A stretch of 50,887 nt of DNA from Oscillatoriales cyanobacterium (GTDB lineage: Bacteria > Cyanobacteriota > Cyanobacteriia > Cyanobacteriales > Microcoleaceae): contig REAP01000076.1 in NCBI GenBank assembly GCA_004294385.1, positions 1 through 50,887 on the forward strand. The letters are read 5' to 3'. The notes beneath the pieces are model-generated. The model had not been told where the DNA came from. It worked only from the letters and a program-made list of their open reading frames with translations, and did not search any database. This document shows positions 17,683-25,830 of the stretch, one piece after another; the first letter of the stretch is position 1; every line of letters begins with the position of its first letter. The position numbers were made by a program, and so were the translations under genes.

Positions 17683-17819
17683 ATGAACGGGCAAGATGCC
17701 CGTTCCACAATCAAATTCATTCTTTTATGAACGGGCAAGATGCCCGTTCCACAATCAAATTCATTCTTTTATGAACGGGCAAATTCACTTTTTGTGGAAC
17801 AGGCATCTTGCCTGTTCAT
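17683..17819. repeat. 44-bp tandem of the gcaagatgcc hairpin family
   Basis: atgaacgggcaagatgccc begins at 17683 and 17727 and a shortened third unit at 17771, a 44-bp period. The last unit is followed by ttgtggaacaggcatcttgcctgttc. The array fills the gap between the phosphatase stop and the kinase start, and ends about 58 bases before the kinase ATG. Confidence 0.8.
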
Positions 17820-17876
17820 AATATTAGATCAATTGATATTTCTCTTCCTCTTTCTCTGCGCTTAAATCATTCTTCC

Positions 17877-19196
17877 ATGAACTTTTACTTAGGGATAGAT
17901 TTTGGTACGACTGGAGTGCGATCGACTGCGATCGACTCTAACGGTAATATACATAGTGAGAGCCAGTATAATTTTACTCACGATGAGGAACCAGCATCGG
18001 AATTGCCGTCGCGCTGGGAGAATGCGCTGTGGGTGGTAATCGAGCAAATTCCCTTGGCAATTCGCAGTCAAGTCAGATCGATCGCGATCGATGGCACTTC
18101 ATCCACTGTTATGCTATGTAATACCAAAGGCATACCAGTATCTGAGCCAATTTTATACAACGATGGGCGCGGTGTCGCGGTACTCGATCGACTGCGGGCG
18201 ATCGCACCAGCCAATCACACTGTATTAAATGCTACATCAAGTCTGGCAAAACTCCTGTGGTGGTTAGAGTGCGAGGATACGGGGAGGGCGGGCACAGTAC
18301 AGAAGTTTTTCCTGCATCAGGCGGATTGGTTGGCCTTTTTGCTACACGGGAAATTGGGGATTAGCGACTATCACAATGCTCTGAAATTGGGTTACGATGT
18401 TGCCAATTTGTGTTATCCAAGTTGGCTGATAGAGGGGATTTCTGGTGTTTCAAATGCGATCGCACCTATATTACCGCAAGTTGTCGCACCGGGAATCGCG
18501 ATCGGGCCAGTGACAGCAGAAATAGGCGATCGATTTGGCTTTCCCCGCGACTGTATCGTTTGTGGGGGTACTACTGATAGCATTGCAGCATTTTTAGCTA
18601 GCGGTGTCAATTCTCCAGGGGAAGCAGTAACTTCTCTCGGTTCTACCCTAGCCATCAAACTATTAAGTTATACCCGCGTAGACGATGCCAGATACGGAAT
18701 TTACAGTCATCGTTTCACCTCCCCTTTGCAAGGGGGGGCTGGGGGGGGGTTGTGGTTAGTTGGAGGCGCTTCTAATACTGGAGGTGCTGTGCTGCGACAC
18801 TTTTTTACAGATACTGAATTAGATGATTATAGCAGACAAATCGATCCAAAGCAAGAGAGTTTGCTGGATTATTATCCATTATTGAAAAAAGGCGATCGTT
18901 TTCCCGATAACGACCCAAATTTGCTTCCTAGATTAGAACCTCGTCCCGCTGATTCTGTGGAATTTTTGCACGGTTTGTTGGAAAGTATAGCGCGGATTGA
19001 AGCGCGCGGATATGAATTATTGCACGAGTTGGGTGCCACTCCTTTGACAAAGGTTTATACTGCTGGTGGTGGGGCGAAAAATCAGGTTTGGAGTGCGATT
19101 AGGAAGCGTTATTTGAAAGTTCCTGTGGTAACTCCGGTTCATACTGCTGCGGCTTATGAAAGTGCATTATTGGCAATGACAGTTGATGTTTTATAG
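17877..19196 (+). CDS. FGGY-family sugar kinase (D-ribulose-kinase-like)
   Basis: A 439-residue ATP-dependent carbohydrate kinase. FYLGIDFGTTGVRSTAID is the first phosphate loop; SIAIDGTSSTVMLCN, a substrate-side LYNDGR, GGTTDSIAAFLASG, SLGSTLAIKLLS and YTAGGGAKNQVW complete the FGGY set. The layout resembles cyanobacterial and plant proteins described as D-ribulose kinases or xylulokinase-like proteins; the sugar is inferred only. I chose ATG 17877 because the upstream frame (to 17808) runs through the repeat array and the family begins at this Met. Around residues 281-291 (TSPLQGGAGGG) an in-frame C/G hairpin repeat interrupts a stretch that is normally short before LWLVGGASNTGG. Confidence 0.85.
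   Translation: MNFYLGIDFGTTGVRSTAIDSNGNIHSESQYNFTHDEEPASELPSRWENALWVVIEQIPLAIRSQVRSIAIDGTSSTVMLCNTKGIPVSEPILYNDGRGVAVLDRLRAIAPANHTVLNATSSLAKLLWWLECEDTGRAGTVQKFFLHQADWLAFLLHGKLGISDYHNALKLGYDVANLCYPSWLIEGISGVSNAIAPILPQVVAPGIAIGPVTAEIGDRFGFPRDCIVCGGTTDSIAAFLASGVNSPGEAVTSLGSTLAIKLLSYTRVDDARYGIYSHRFTSPLQGGAGGGLWLVGGASNTGGAVLRHFFTDTELDDYSRQIDPKQESLLDYYPLLKKGDRFPDNDPNLLPRLEPRPADSVEFLHGLLESIARIEARGYELLHELGATPLTKVYTAGGGAKNQVWSAIRKRYLKVPVVTPVHTAAAYESALLAMTVDVL
18717..18750. repeat. C/G hairpin repeat inside the FGGY kinase gene
   Basis: cctcccctttgcaaggggggg followed by ctggggggggtt has the design of the dispersed element at 33064-33183 and 44246-44325 (ccccct..aagggggg). It encodes SPLQGGAGGG in frame. 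The resemblance is by pattern, not by long identity. Confidence 0.5.
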
Positions 19197-19200
19197 TTGA

Positions 19201-19331
19201 TAGCAACAGGCTCTCCGGCCTGTTCCACAAAGAGTCAATTTAATTGTGGAACGGGCATCTTGCCCGTTCAGTTCATAGTTGATAGCAACAGGAGTCAATT
19301 TAATTGTGGAACGGGCATCTTGCCCGTTCAA
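19201..19331. repeat. Palindromic gcaagatgcc-family element, partly duplicated
   Basis: tgatagcaacagg occurs at about 19199 and 19270, each followed by gagtcaatttaattgtggaacgggcatcttgcccgtt after 20 and 0 extra bases. The second copy appears to have lost one hairpin arm. It lies between convergent genes and overlaps the 3' end of the glycerate kinase gene by a few bases. Confidence 0.7.
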
Positions 19332-20398
19332 ACACTATAAATCTTCTCAATAGCCCGATCGCACTTAAGTTCAATTGCCAAGTCTACTCTAACACCACCA
19401 GCAACCATTGACTTAATAAATAACTCTGGATGCAGCGCTTTCCAGAAATATTCCACAAACCGATTAATTTCCAACTCACTCATTCCCGACTTCCCCGCAG
19501 CCATCATTTCCTGTTCCGCTTGATTGCGCCAAACTTGAGAAACCCGATAATCTTGGGGATACAAAACTATCAATCGATCCAGCCGATTCCACAGCGGTAC
19601 ATAATCCCATAGTTTAGCATTCATATCACGCGCAAACTGTCGATCGCTCTCTGTGCAAATCGGAAACGGCGCATCCACCAAAAACTGATTCAATTGTAGC
19701 TCATCAACTGGCTCTACACCCACAAACCAGCCTTCAAACAGGACAATATCCACATCAGCAACACTATCTGGCGAAATTCTATCCCCTGCACCCCCCCAAG
19801 CCGACTTATCAAATCGGGGGATTTTGATATTTTTCCCTGCTACTAATTCTCCTGTTTTGCTAGAACGCAACTCGTCCAAAACCGCGATTCCCAATTCAAT
19901 ATCATGGGTTCCAGGCGGGCCCCGCCAAATTAACCGTGGGTCTTGTTTTTGTAATTGTAGGCGATCGGCATAACTCAGGTAAAGGTCATCTAAAGAAAGG
20001 TTAACAATAGAATATCCCAATTTCGCCAAAATCAGCCGTAAAACCTCAGATAAAGTTGTTTTCCCCGTTCCTTGCCCTCCTAAAATCCCTTGAATTAAAG
20101 GACGTTTTAAACTTTGTGTTTCAGACGACAATTTCATGGCCAACGGTAGCCAAAGATTCCACAAAATTTCCAGAAAATTAGTTGACTTTACGGGGAAAGT
20201 ATGTAATATATTGAGAATAGAAAAGAATAACTCGGTTTTGCGGTGAACAACGTCAGCCACATTCGTGGGAGTGACGCCAAAAGCGGGCGATCGCAAATCA
20301 TCAGCAAGTTCCCAAAGAGCTAACTGCTGGAAATCGCGATCGGTTGGGCAATTTCCAGTTGTCCATCCTTCTAAAATTTCCACAAGTATTAAAGTCAT
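19328..20398 (-). CDS. D-glycerate 3-kinase, plant type
   Basis: A 356-residue P-loop kinase that phosphorylates glycerate to 3-phosphoglycerate, closing the photorespiratory cycle. The Walker A is GILGGQGTGKTTLSEVL; then come LSLDDLYL, DPRLIWRGPPGTHDIELG, IPRFDKSAWGGAGDR and the switch-like VLFEGWFVGV. The C-terminal SELEINRFVEYFWKALHPE matches this family. The fold is that of uridine kinase/phosphoribulokinase relatives, but the RGPPGTHD motif separates it. An upstream in-frame Met at 20431 would add 11 residues (MKSCEFWEYVT); I prefer 20398 since MTLILVEILEGW begins the conserved part. Its end touches a repeat element. No other photorespiration gene is adjacent. Confidence 0.85.
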   Translation of the reverse strand: MTLILVEILEGWTTGNCPTDRDFQQLALWELADDLRSPAFGVTPTNVADVVHRKTELFFSILNILHTFPVKSTNFLEILWNLWLPLAMKLSSETQSLKRPLIQGILGGQGTGKTTLSEVLRLILAKLGYSIVNLSLDDLYLSYADRLQLQKQDPRLIWRGPPGTHDIELGIAVLDELRSSKTGELVAGKNIKIPRFDKSAWGGAGDRISPDSVADVDIVLFEGWFVGVEPVDELQLNQFLVDAPFPICTESDRQFARDMNAKLWDYVPLWNRLDRLIVLYPQDYRVSQVWRNQAEQEMMAAGKSGMSELEINRFVEYFWKALHPELFIKSMVAGGVRVDLAIELKCDRAIEKIYSV

Positions 20399-20501
20399 AG
20401 TGACATATTCCCAAAACTCACAACTTTTCAACTTAAAAATGATATCGCAACCTTCTCGGTAACTAGGATTTTTTTGATTCCTGGAACCATCAATATTGTT
20501 T

Positions 20502-20582
20502 TGTTCTTCTTCCTTCTTCCTTCTTCCTGAAACGCTCCCTGAGCGAAGCGGTGCCCTGAGCGTAGTCGAAGGGTCGAAGGGC
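20502..20582. repeat. ccttctt heptamers flanking a ctgagcg/gaaggg element
   Basis: Tandem ccttctt units at about 20502-20530 are followed by ccctgagcgaagcggtgccctgagcgtagtcgaagggtcgaaggg-type sequence and another ccttctt. The same pairing occurs at 30481-30577 and 31001-31043. It lies between the divergent-looking 5' end of glycerate kinase and the end of ycf20. Confidence 0.7.
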
Positions 20583-20593
20583 CTTCTTCCTTT

Positions 20594-20926
20594 TCAAGAA
20601 CCCAGCTTGAAAGCTTCCACAAATAAATTGTAAGTCACACCAATTTTTAGAGCATTGAGCATATCCACCCACAAAGAACGAACCGCAGACTGATTGCTGC
20701 CATAAACAAATCGGTTAACCAATTCAGTCAAAAAAACCAACCAAGCTGCCGCGACAATATCCCAATTAGCAGATTGTCCGGCAATTGTAGAAATAGCTGT
20801 TCCCAGAAAAGTGCCGAACAGCAGAGTAATTACCAACAGCGAAATCCGCCGCCAAGGATTGCTCACCCAGCGTCTAAATTGCTCGGCCACAACATCAATA
20901 AATCGGTTAATTCGGGTATTCTGCAT
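20594..20926 (-). CDS. ycf20: Ycf20-like (DUF565) membrane protein
   Basis: A 110-residue protein with the DUF565/Ycf20 signature: TRINRFIDVV, NPWRRISLLVITLLFGTFLGTA, STIAGQ, then DIVAAAWLVFLTELVNRFVYG. Two to three membrane segments. Ycf20 is encoded in many algal plastids and all cyanobacteria; a plant homologue is linked to non-photochemical quenching, but the biochemical role is not known. The start at 20926 is supported by conservation from MQNTRINRFID. It precedes the glycerate kinase gene on the same strand, but the 200-base repeat-filled gap makes co-transcription uncertain. Confidence 0.85.
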   Translation of the reverse strand: MQNTRINRFIDVVAEQFRRWVSNPWRRISLLVITLLFGTFLGTAISTIAGQSANWDIVAAAWLVFLTELVNRFVYGSNQSAVRSLWVDMLNALKIGVTYNLFVEAFKLGS

Positions 20927-20974
20927 ATAAAACAGTAATTAGTAGATGAAATCTATCTTTTAATCATAAAATTG

Positions 20975-21538
20975 ATGAAACTTAAAATTTACCCGATCGC
21001 GATCGGATTGTCCATCGCCCTCATAGCCGCAGTCTTTTCAAGACGTGTTGAAATCACCATCTCCAACAATTCAAATCTACCAAACAACTTGCCACGGACA
21101 GCCACCGTGTTCCCCCCAGCTACCACAGCCACCCCAAACAGAGTCATCCCAGCCAAACCCAAACCAACATCAATCCCCGTAGAACCAGAAGAACCAAAAA
21201 ACGCCTCATCAATACCTGCAAATGTCGAAGCCACTGGCACTTTGCGCGTCAGCAACCGCAGCGAACACCCGGTGCGAGTGGCCCTCTTGGCGAAGGGAGA
21301 AGCCGAAAAATCCTACAGCAAACCCGCCCACTGGGACTTTGCGCCCGGAGAAGGTGGCGGCAAAGGATTGATGCTGTCCCTTCCTCAAGCCAAGCTAAAA
21401 GTCAAACAGGGAGACATTCTGGTTGTCTTCGCTCAAGACGGTTCTCGTCGCTACTGGGGGCCTTATGTTGCTGGGGAAACAGCATCGCCCGCTTGGAATA
21501 GCAAAGCCGGAGAATGGCAATTAATTTTGTCACCATGA
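20975..21538 (+). CDS. Unknown exported protein, Pro/Thr-rich
   Basis: A 187-residue protein. MKLKIYPIAIGLSIALIAAVFS is a signal peptide or single N-terminal anchor. Residues about 30-75 are rich in Asn, Pro, Thr and Ala with no fold. Residues 85-187 form a compact beta-rich domain (GTLRVSNRSEHPVRVALL, HWDFAPGEGGGKGLMLSLP, DILVVFAQDGSRRYWGPYVAGE) that I do not recognise. I favour ATG 20975 over TTG 20972. Divergent from ycf20 with only 48 bases between. Probably anchored with its domain outside the cytoplasm. Confidence 0.7.
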   Translation: MKLKIYPIAIGLSIALIAAVFSRRVEITISNNSNLPNNLPRTATVFPPATTATPNRVIPAKPKPTSIPVEPEEPKNASSIPANVEATGTLRVSNRSEHPVRVALLAKGEAEKSYSKPAHWDFAPGEGGGKGLMLSLPQAKLKVKQGDILVVFAQDGSRRYWGPYVAGETASPAWNSKAGEWQLILSP

Positions 21539-21570
21539 CATTCAGAAAACCTTTTAACTCACACTTAGGA

Positions 21571-21807
21571 ACGGGCAAGATGCCCATTCCACAATAAATA
21601 AAAGTATTTGTGGGGTGGGCATCTTGCCCGCCCCAAATATAGTCTACAAACGGGCAAGATGCCCATTCCACAATAAATAAAAATATGTGTGGGGTGGGCA
21701 TCTTGCCCGCCCAAAATATAGTCTACAAACGGGCAAGATGCCCATTCCACAATAAATAAAAGTATTTGTGGGGTGGGCATCTTGCCCGCCCAAAATATAG
21801 TCTACAA
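21571..21807. repeat. Three 79-bp tandem palindromic units
   Basis: Units start at 21571, 21650 and 21729 with a constant 79-bp period, and a fourth begins (acggg) at 21808. Each unit is an imperfect hairpin: acgggcaagatgcccattccaca pairs with tgtggggtgggcatcttgcccgc. The units are nearly identical, so the expansion is recent. It lies between the convergent exported-protein and pcrA genes. Confidence 0.88.
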
Positions 21808-21817
21808 ACGGGACAAA

Positions 21818-24166
21818 CTAATCCAACCGCTGTAATTTAGCATTCCTGGGATCGATAATTTTTCGACCCAAACCCGAAAACTTAATGGCCAAATTAACCT
21901 TCTCTCCCTCCCCCAAAACATGAGTAATTTCCCCCAGTCCAAAAGCAGGATGAACAACTCTATCCCCCGCTTTCCAATCCATCAATTGTAGATTTTGACT
22001 CTGTTGAGAACGCCGGGAATTCGCTGCTGAACTATTAGTTTTCCCAGTCTTAGTTTTCCGGGCACTTCCAGCGATAAACTCTGGTGGCAATTCCCCTAAA
22101 AATAGGGAAGGAGTACAGTGTTCGCGAAAACCTCCCCACAAACGGCGTTCACGAGTGTGAGTCAGAAATAGCAATTCGCGAGCGCGAGTGATCCCAACAT
22201 AACACAAACGCCGTTCTTCTTCTATGGCTCTGGGGTCATCCAAACTGCGAAAGTTGGGAAATAAACCCTGTTCCATTCCGACTAGAAATACTACGGGAAA
22301 TTCTAACCCTTTGGCAGAGTGCAGCGTCATTAGCGATACGCGGGAATCTCCTTCTTGCAAGTCATCTAAATCCGATGATAAAGATGCTTTTGACAAAAAT
22401 CCAGTGAGAGTCGCTTCTTCGTTTTGTTCTTCAAATTGTAGCACGGCATTGTACAATTCTCGGACGTTTGCGATGCGATTTTCGGCTTCTTCAGTTCCTT
22501 GATTTTTTAAGTCGTCAATATAACCGGAATCTTCGATAATTCCTTTGACAATTTGCGAAGCTGGTAGGGTTTCAACTTGCGATTGCCAACGAGAAATCAT
22601 TTCAGCAAACTTAATCATAGCTTTTGCCGATCGCCCTGCGATCGTATTCACATCAGACTCATTCTTGAGAATTTCCCACAAAGGAATGCCCAATTGAGTT
22701 GCAGCGTCTTCGATTTTCCCGAATGTGGTATCACCAATGCCGCGACGGGGAGTATTGATGATCCGTTTGAGGCTCACGCTGTCGTCTGGATTGGCGAGGG
22801 TTCGTAGGTATGCTAGGATGTCTTTGATTTCTTTGCGATCGTAAAACTTCAAACCGCCGACAATATTATAGGGAATATCTAAACGCATCAACGCTTCTTC
22901 AAAGGAGCGAGATTGAGCGTTAGTGCGGTAGAGAATCGCAAAATTACTCCCCTCTTCAAATTCCGAATTCTGTCGCTTCAAGGTATGAATTTGACCAGCC
23001 ACAAACTCTGCTTCATCTATTTCGTTGTCGGCCCGCCAGATTACAATCGGAGCTCCCGGTTCGCGAGTAGCACGCAGAACTTTATCGATGCGTTCGGTAT
23101 TGTTTTGAATTAAGTGGTTGGCGACTTCCAGGATGTTCGAGCGCGATCGATAATTCTCTTCTAATTTTACCATTGTCTGGGTTTTCTCGTCAGACAAACC
23201 ATCTCCGAAATCTTCTTGAAATTCCAGCAATATGGTATAATCTGCCATGCGAAAACTGTAGATTGATTGATCGACATCACCGACTATAAAAATAGAGCGA
23301 TTTTGCCATTTATCGAAATCTTTCGGGTCGGCGTTATTTGTCACCAAAAGCCGAATTAAATCAGATTGAGTCCGGTTAGTATCTTGGTATTCGTCAACTA
23401 AGATATGACAAAACTTTTTATGCCAATAATTTAATACTTGCTCGTTTTGGCGCAAAAGTTGCACTGGAACTAGGATTAAATCGTCAAAATCTAAAGCATT
23501 GTTTGCGGCTAAAGCATCTTGGTAACGACTGTAAACATCGGCAATGACGCGACCTCTATAATCCGGTTCTGCCAACAGGAATTCTTGGGGCGACCAACCT
23601 TTATTTTTAGCATTACTGATGACGTATCGCACTTTTTTGGGGTCAAACTTCTTGTCGTCGAGGTTGAGAGTTTTGATGACAATTTGTTTAACAAGATTTT
23701 GAGCATCCGACTCATCAAAAATCGAGAAATTGCGTTTCCACTGTCTGCCTTTTTCGTCTTGATATTTTTCAATATCATAGCGGAGAATCCGACCACAAAG
23801 AGAGTGGAAAGTTCCCATCCAAATGTGTTTGGTAATGTTACGATAAATTTGCGATCGCAATTTGGTTTGCACATCCGGTGCTAACTCTTCCAAAGGTTTG
23901 CCATATTCGGCTTCAGCTTGTTGAGTCGCCAGCAATTTCTCAATTCTTTCTTTCATTTCTCTGGCGGCTTTATTGGTAAATGTCACCGCCAGAATATTTT
24001 CGGGATCAACTCGATTGGTGCGAATTAAATTAGCAACTCGGTAAGTTAGAGCTCGTGTTTTGCCGGAACCGGCCCCGGCTACCACTAACAGTGGCCCGTT
24101 ATAATGTACGACTGCTTGGCGTTGAGATGGGTTGAGAGTGCTGAGAAAGTCGGTAGTTTGAGTCAT
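21818..24166 (-). CDS. pcrA: PcrA/UvrD-type DNA helicase
   Basis: A 782-residue superfamily 1A 3'-5' helicase for repair and removal of replication or transcription blocks. Motifs in order: LNPSQRQAVVHYNGPLLVVAGAGSGKT (Q motif and Walker A), AVTFTNKAAREMKERI, GTFHSLCGRILR, ILVDEYQDTN (Walker B), IVGDVDQSIYSFR, LEENYRSRSNILE, RVSLMTLHSAKGLEF, and YVGITRARELLFLTH. The end holds the PcrA-type tail (DWKAGDRVVHPAFGLGEI ... RNAKLQRL) that in Bacillus contacts RNA polymerase. This tail favours PcrA over Rep. The start matches the conserved Leu-Asn-Pro region. Single gene. Confidence 0.95.
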   Translation of the reverse strand: MTQTTDFLSTLNPSQRQAVVHYNGPLLVVAGAGSGKTRALTYRVANLIRTNRVDPENILAVTFTNKAAREMKERIEKLLATQQAEAEYGKPLEELAPDVQTKLRSQIYRNITKHIWMGTFHSLCGRILRYDIEKYQDEKGRQWKRNFSIFDESDAQNLVKQIVIKTLNLDDKKFDPKKVRYVISNAKNKGWSPQEFLLAEPDYRGRVIADVYSRYQDALAANNALDFDDLILVPVQLLRQNEQVLNYWHKKFCHILVDEYQDTNRTQSDLIRLLVTNNADPKDFDKWQNRSIFIVGDVDQSIYSFRMADYTILLEFQEDFGDGLSDEKTQTMVKLEENYRSRSNILEVANHLIQNNTERIDKVLRATREPGAPIVIWRADNEIDEAEFVAGQIHTLKRQNSEFEEGSNFAILYRTNAQSRSFEEALMRLDIPYNIVGGLKFYDRKEIKDILAYLRTLANPDDSVSLKRIINTPRRGIGDTTFGKIEDAATQLGIPLWEILKNESDVNTIAGRSAKAMIKFAEMISRWQSQVETLPASQIVKGIIEDSGYIDDLKNQGTEEAENRIANVRELYNAVLQFEEQNEEATLTGFLSKASLSSDLDDLQEGDSRVSLMTLHSAKGLEFPVVFLVGMEQGLFPNFRSLDDPRAIEEERRLCYVGITRARELLFLTHTRERRLWGGFREHCTPSLFLGELPPEFIAGSARKTKTGKTNSSAANSRRSQQSQNLQLMDWKAGDRVVHPAFGLGEITHVLGEGEKVNLAIKFSGLGRKIIDPRNAKLQRLD

Positions 24167-24325
24167 AAGTTCGGCAGCGGATTTTTGGCAGCGGATTTTG
24201 TAACGGATTTAGCGGATAGAAGGCTGTTCGGCAACAGATTTTTTTTAACGGATTTAGCTGATGGAAGTAATCTGGGAAATTGTTATTTTACAGTATAATT
24301 ATAAGTTTGATTTTATTTGATTTTT

Positions 24326-24709
24326 TCAACGTTTAAATATTTGTTTCAGCCAAATTGCAGCTAATATTCCAAATCCAATCCAGATGGCGATAATTACGAC
24401 AGCAGCCGCCCGATTTATCGGTTTCCCTCGTTCTATTTCTGCGACGGCTTTTTCTCGACACTCGGCTAAAACTTGTGGGGGAATCATTTTTATTACTAGC
24501 CAAATTCCGAAAGGTACAATGATTAAATCGTCCAAGTAGCCGAGAATTGGTATGAAATCGGGAATGAGGTCGATCGGGCTAAACGCATAGGCAACAGTAA
24601 CACCAGCTAACATTCTCGCATACCAAGGCACTCTGGGGTCAATACTGGCTAAATAAATAGCATAGGTTTCTTTTTTGAGTTTCTTAGCAAGTTGTTTCAA
24701 AGATTGCAT
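24326..24709 (-). CDS. YkvA-like (DUF1232) membrane protein
   Basis: A 127-residue protein with the DUF1232 core YARMLAGVTVAYAFSPIDLIPDFIPILGYLDDLIIVP, followed by a hydrophobic GIWLVIKMIPP and a C-terminal membrane segment (AAVVIIAIWIGFGILAAIWL). Two or three membrane passes. The family is widespread and its function unknown. A run of ttgactg heptamers lies directly upstream of the start (24717-24738). Confidence 0.8.
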   Translation of the reverse strand: MQSLKQLAKKLKKETYAIYLASIDPRVPWYARMLAGVTVAYAFSPIDLIPDFIPILGYLDDLIIVPFGIWLVIKMIPPQVLAECREKAVAEIERGKPINRAAAVVIIAIWIGFGILAAIWLKQIFKR

Positions 24710-24716
24710 ATATAGC

Positions 24717-24738
24717 AGTTGACTGTTGACTGTTGACA
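24717..24738. repeat. ttgactg heptamer tract
   Basis: ttgactg, ttgactg, ttgacag in tandem, within ten bases of the YkvA-like start codon on the minus strand. Confidence 0.7.
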
Positions 24739-24848
24739 GTTATAATACCCGAATCAAACTGTTTAGCGCGGATTTGAGATTCCATTCATTAGGTTATTGA
24801 TGCCATAACTGATGTGGAGATTGCTATATTAACTACTCTACGCTCAAT

Positions 24849-24889
24849 GCCCAATTCGCAATGCCCAATTCGCAATTCCCAATTCCCAT
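24849..24889. repeat. caattcc/caatgcc heptamer tract
   Basis: Alternating caatgcc, caattcg and caattcc units, all seven bases, end eight bases before the SIMPL gene ATG. This tract makes a spurious N-terminal extension of the reading frame. Confidence 0.7.
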
Positions 24890-24896
24890 ATTATAT

Positions 24897-25658
24897 ATGA
24901 CGAGAATCAAGTTTATGAATCCAATTGTCCGATCGCGCGATCGCCTTAATTTCCGCAGTCTGATCACAGCTTTATGTTTAACCTTAACTCTCGTTAGTTT
25001 CACCGGATTAGGCCCAGCGCAGGCTCAAGAACAGCGGCTCAGAACGCTCACAGTTACTGGGCGCGGGATAGTCGCAATTCCGACTACTCAGACTCAAGTG
25101 CGTTTGGGTGTTGAGGTGCAGGGGAAAACGGCGGCCGAGGTGCAGCAAGAAGCGGCAAGGCGATCGTCGGCTGTGGTAGAGTTACTGCGATCGCGCCAAG
25201 TCGAAAAACTCGAAACTGCCGGCATCACCCTCAATCCCATTTATAACTACGAAAGTAAGCCGTCACCGCAGATTACAGGCTATACGGCTACAAATACTGT
25301 CACTTTTCGGATTAATACTCAATCTGCCGGCACTTTGCTCGATGATGCAGTGAATGCCGGGGCTACACGCATTGATGGTGTGAGTTTTGTGGCGATCGAA
25401 AGTGCGATCGAATCTGCTCGAAAACAAGCACTCAAAACAGCAACCCAAGACGCTCAATCCCAAGCTGATGCAGTCTTGAGCGCCCTGAATCTCAAGCGGG
25501 GAGAAATTCTGAGTATTCAAGTCAATGGTGCTTCTGCGCCGCCTCCTGTGTACCGCCAATTTGCTGCTCGCGCTGCTGCTGACATTGCAATTGCAACACC
25601 GGTGGTGGGAGGCGAACAGCAGATTGAAGCATCGGTGACTTTGCAAATTAGTTATTGA
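24897..25658 (+). CDS. Secreted SIMPL (DUF541) domain protein
   Basis: A 253-residue protein with a signal peptide (a basic start, then LITALCLTLTLVSFTGL and a likely cut after AQA). The mature part is one SIMPL domain: RTLTVTGRGIVAIPTTQTQVRLGVEVQGKTAAEVQQEA, ITLNPIYNYE, ITGYTATNTVTFRI, GATRIDGVSF and a closing EQQIEASVTLQISY. SIMPL proteins (OMP28/YggE relatives) are periplasmic and linked to stress resistance or channel assembly; the mechanism is not settled. ATG 24897 is chosen because an earlier start (24861) would be inside the repeat tract. A second Met five residues in is also possible. Confidence 0.85.
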   Translation: MTRIKFMNPIVRSRDRLNFRSLITALCLTLTLVSFTGLGPAQAQEQRLRTLTVTGRGIVAIPTTQTQVRLGVEVQGKTAAEVQQEAARRSSAVVELLRSRQVEKLETAGITLNPIYNYESKPSPQITGYTATNTVTFRINTQSAGTLLDDAVNAGATRIDGVSFVAIESAIESARKQALKTATQDAQSQADAVLSALNLKRGEILSIQVNGASAPPPVYRQFAARAAADIAIATPVVGGEQQIEASVTLQISY

Positions 25659-25704
25659 TTGCCGATCGCATTCTAATTGAACGCAAAATGCGAGATATGT
25701 TAGA

Positions 25705-25732
25705 AACCCGACTTCTTAAAATAGTCGGGGTT
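25705..25732. terminator. Terminator-like hairpin
   Basis: aacccgact and agtcggggtt pair with one extra G, followed within 15 bases by a T-rich tract (ttttagttttttat). It lies about 45 bases after the SIMPL stop. The stem also resembles a common cyanobacterial hairpin repeat. Confidence 0.5.
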
Positions 25733-25830
25733 CATAGGTATTTTAGTTTTTTATATTTGTCTAATTATTGTCATATGAAAAGCCGAACAACATGATAAAA
25801 TTTAATCAGTAACTATCAAACAAAATTTAT

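Noticed and set aside
21402..21780. Frames rich in CPF/FIYCGMGILP repeats near 21.5 kb
   Set aside because: They are translations of the 79-bp palindromic tandem repeat, not genes.
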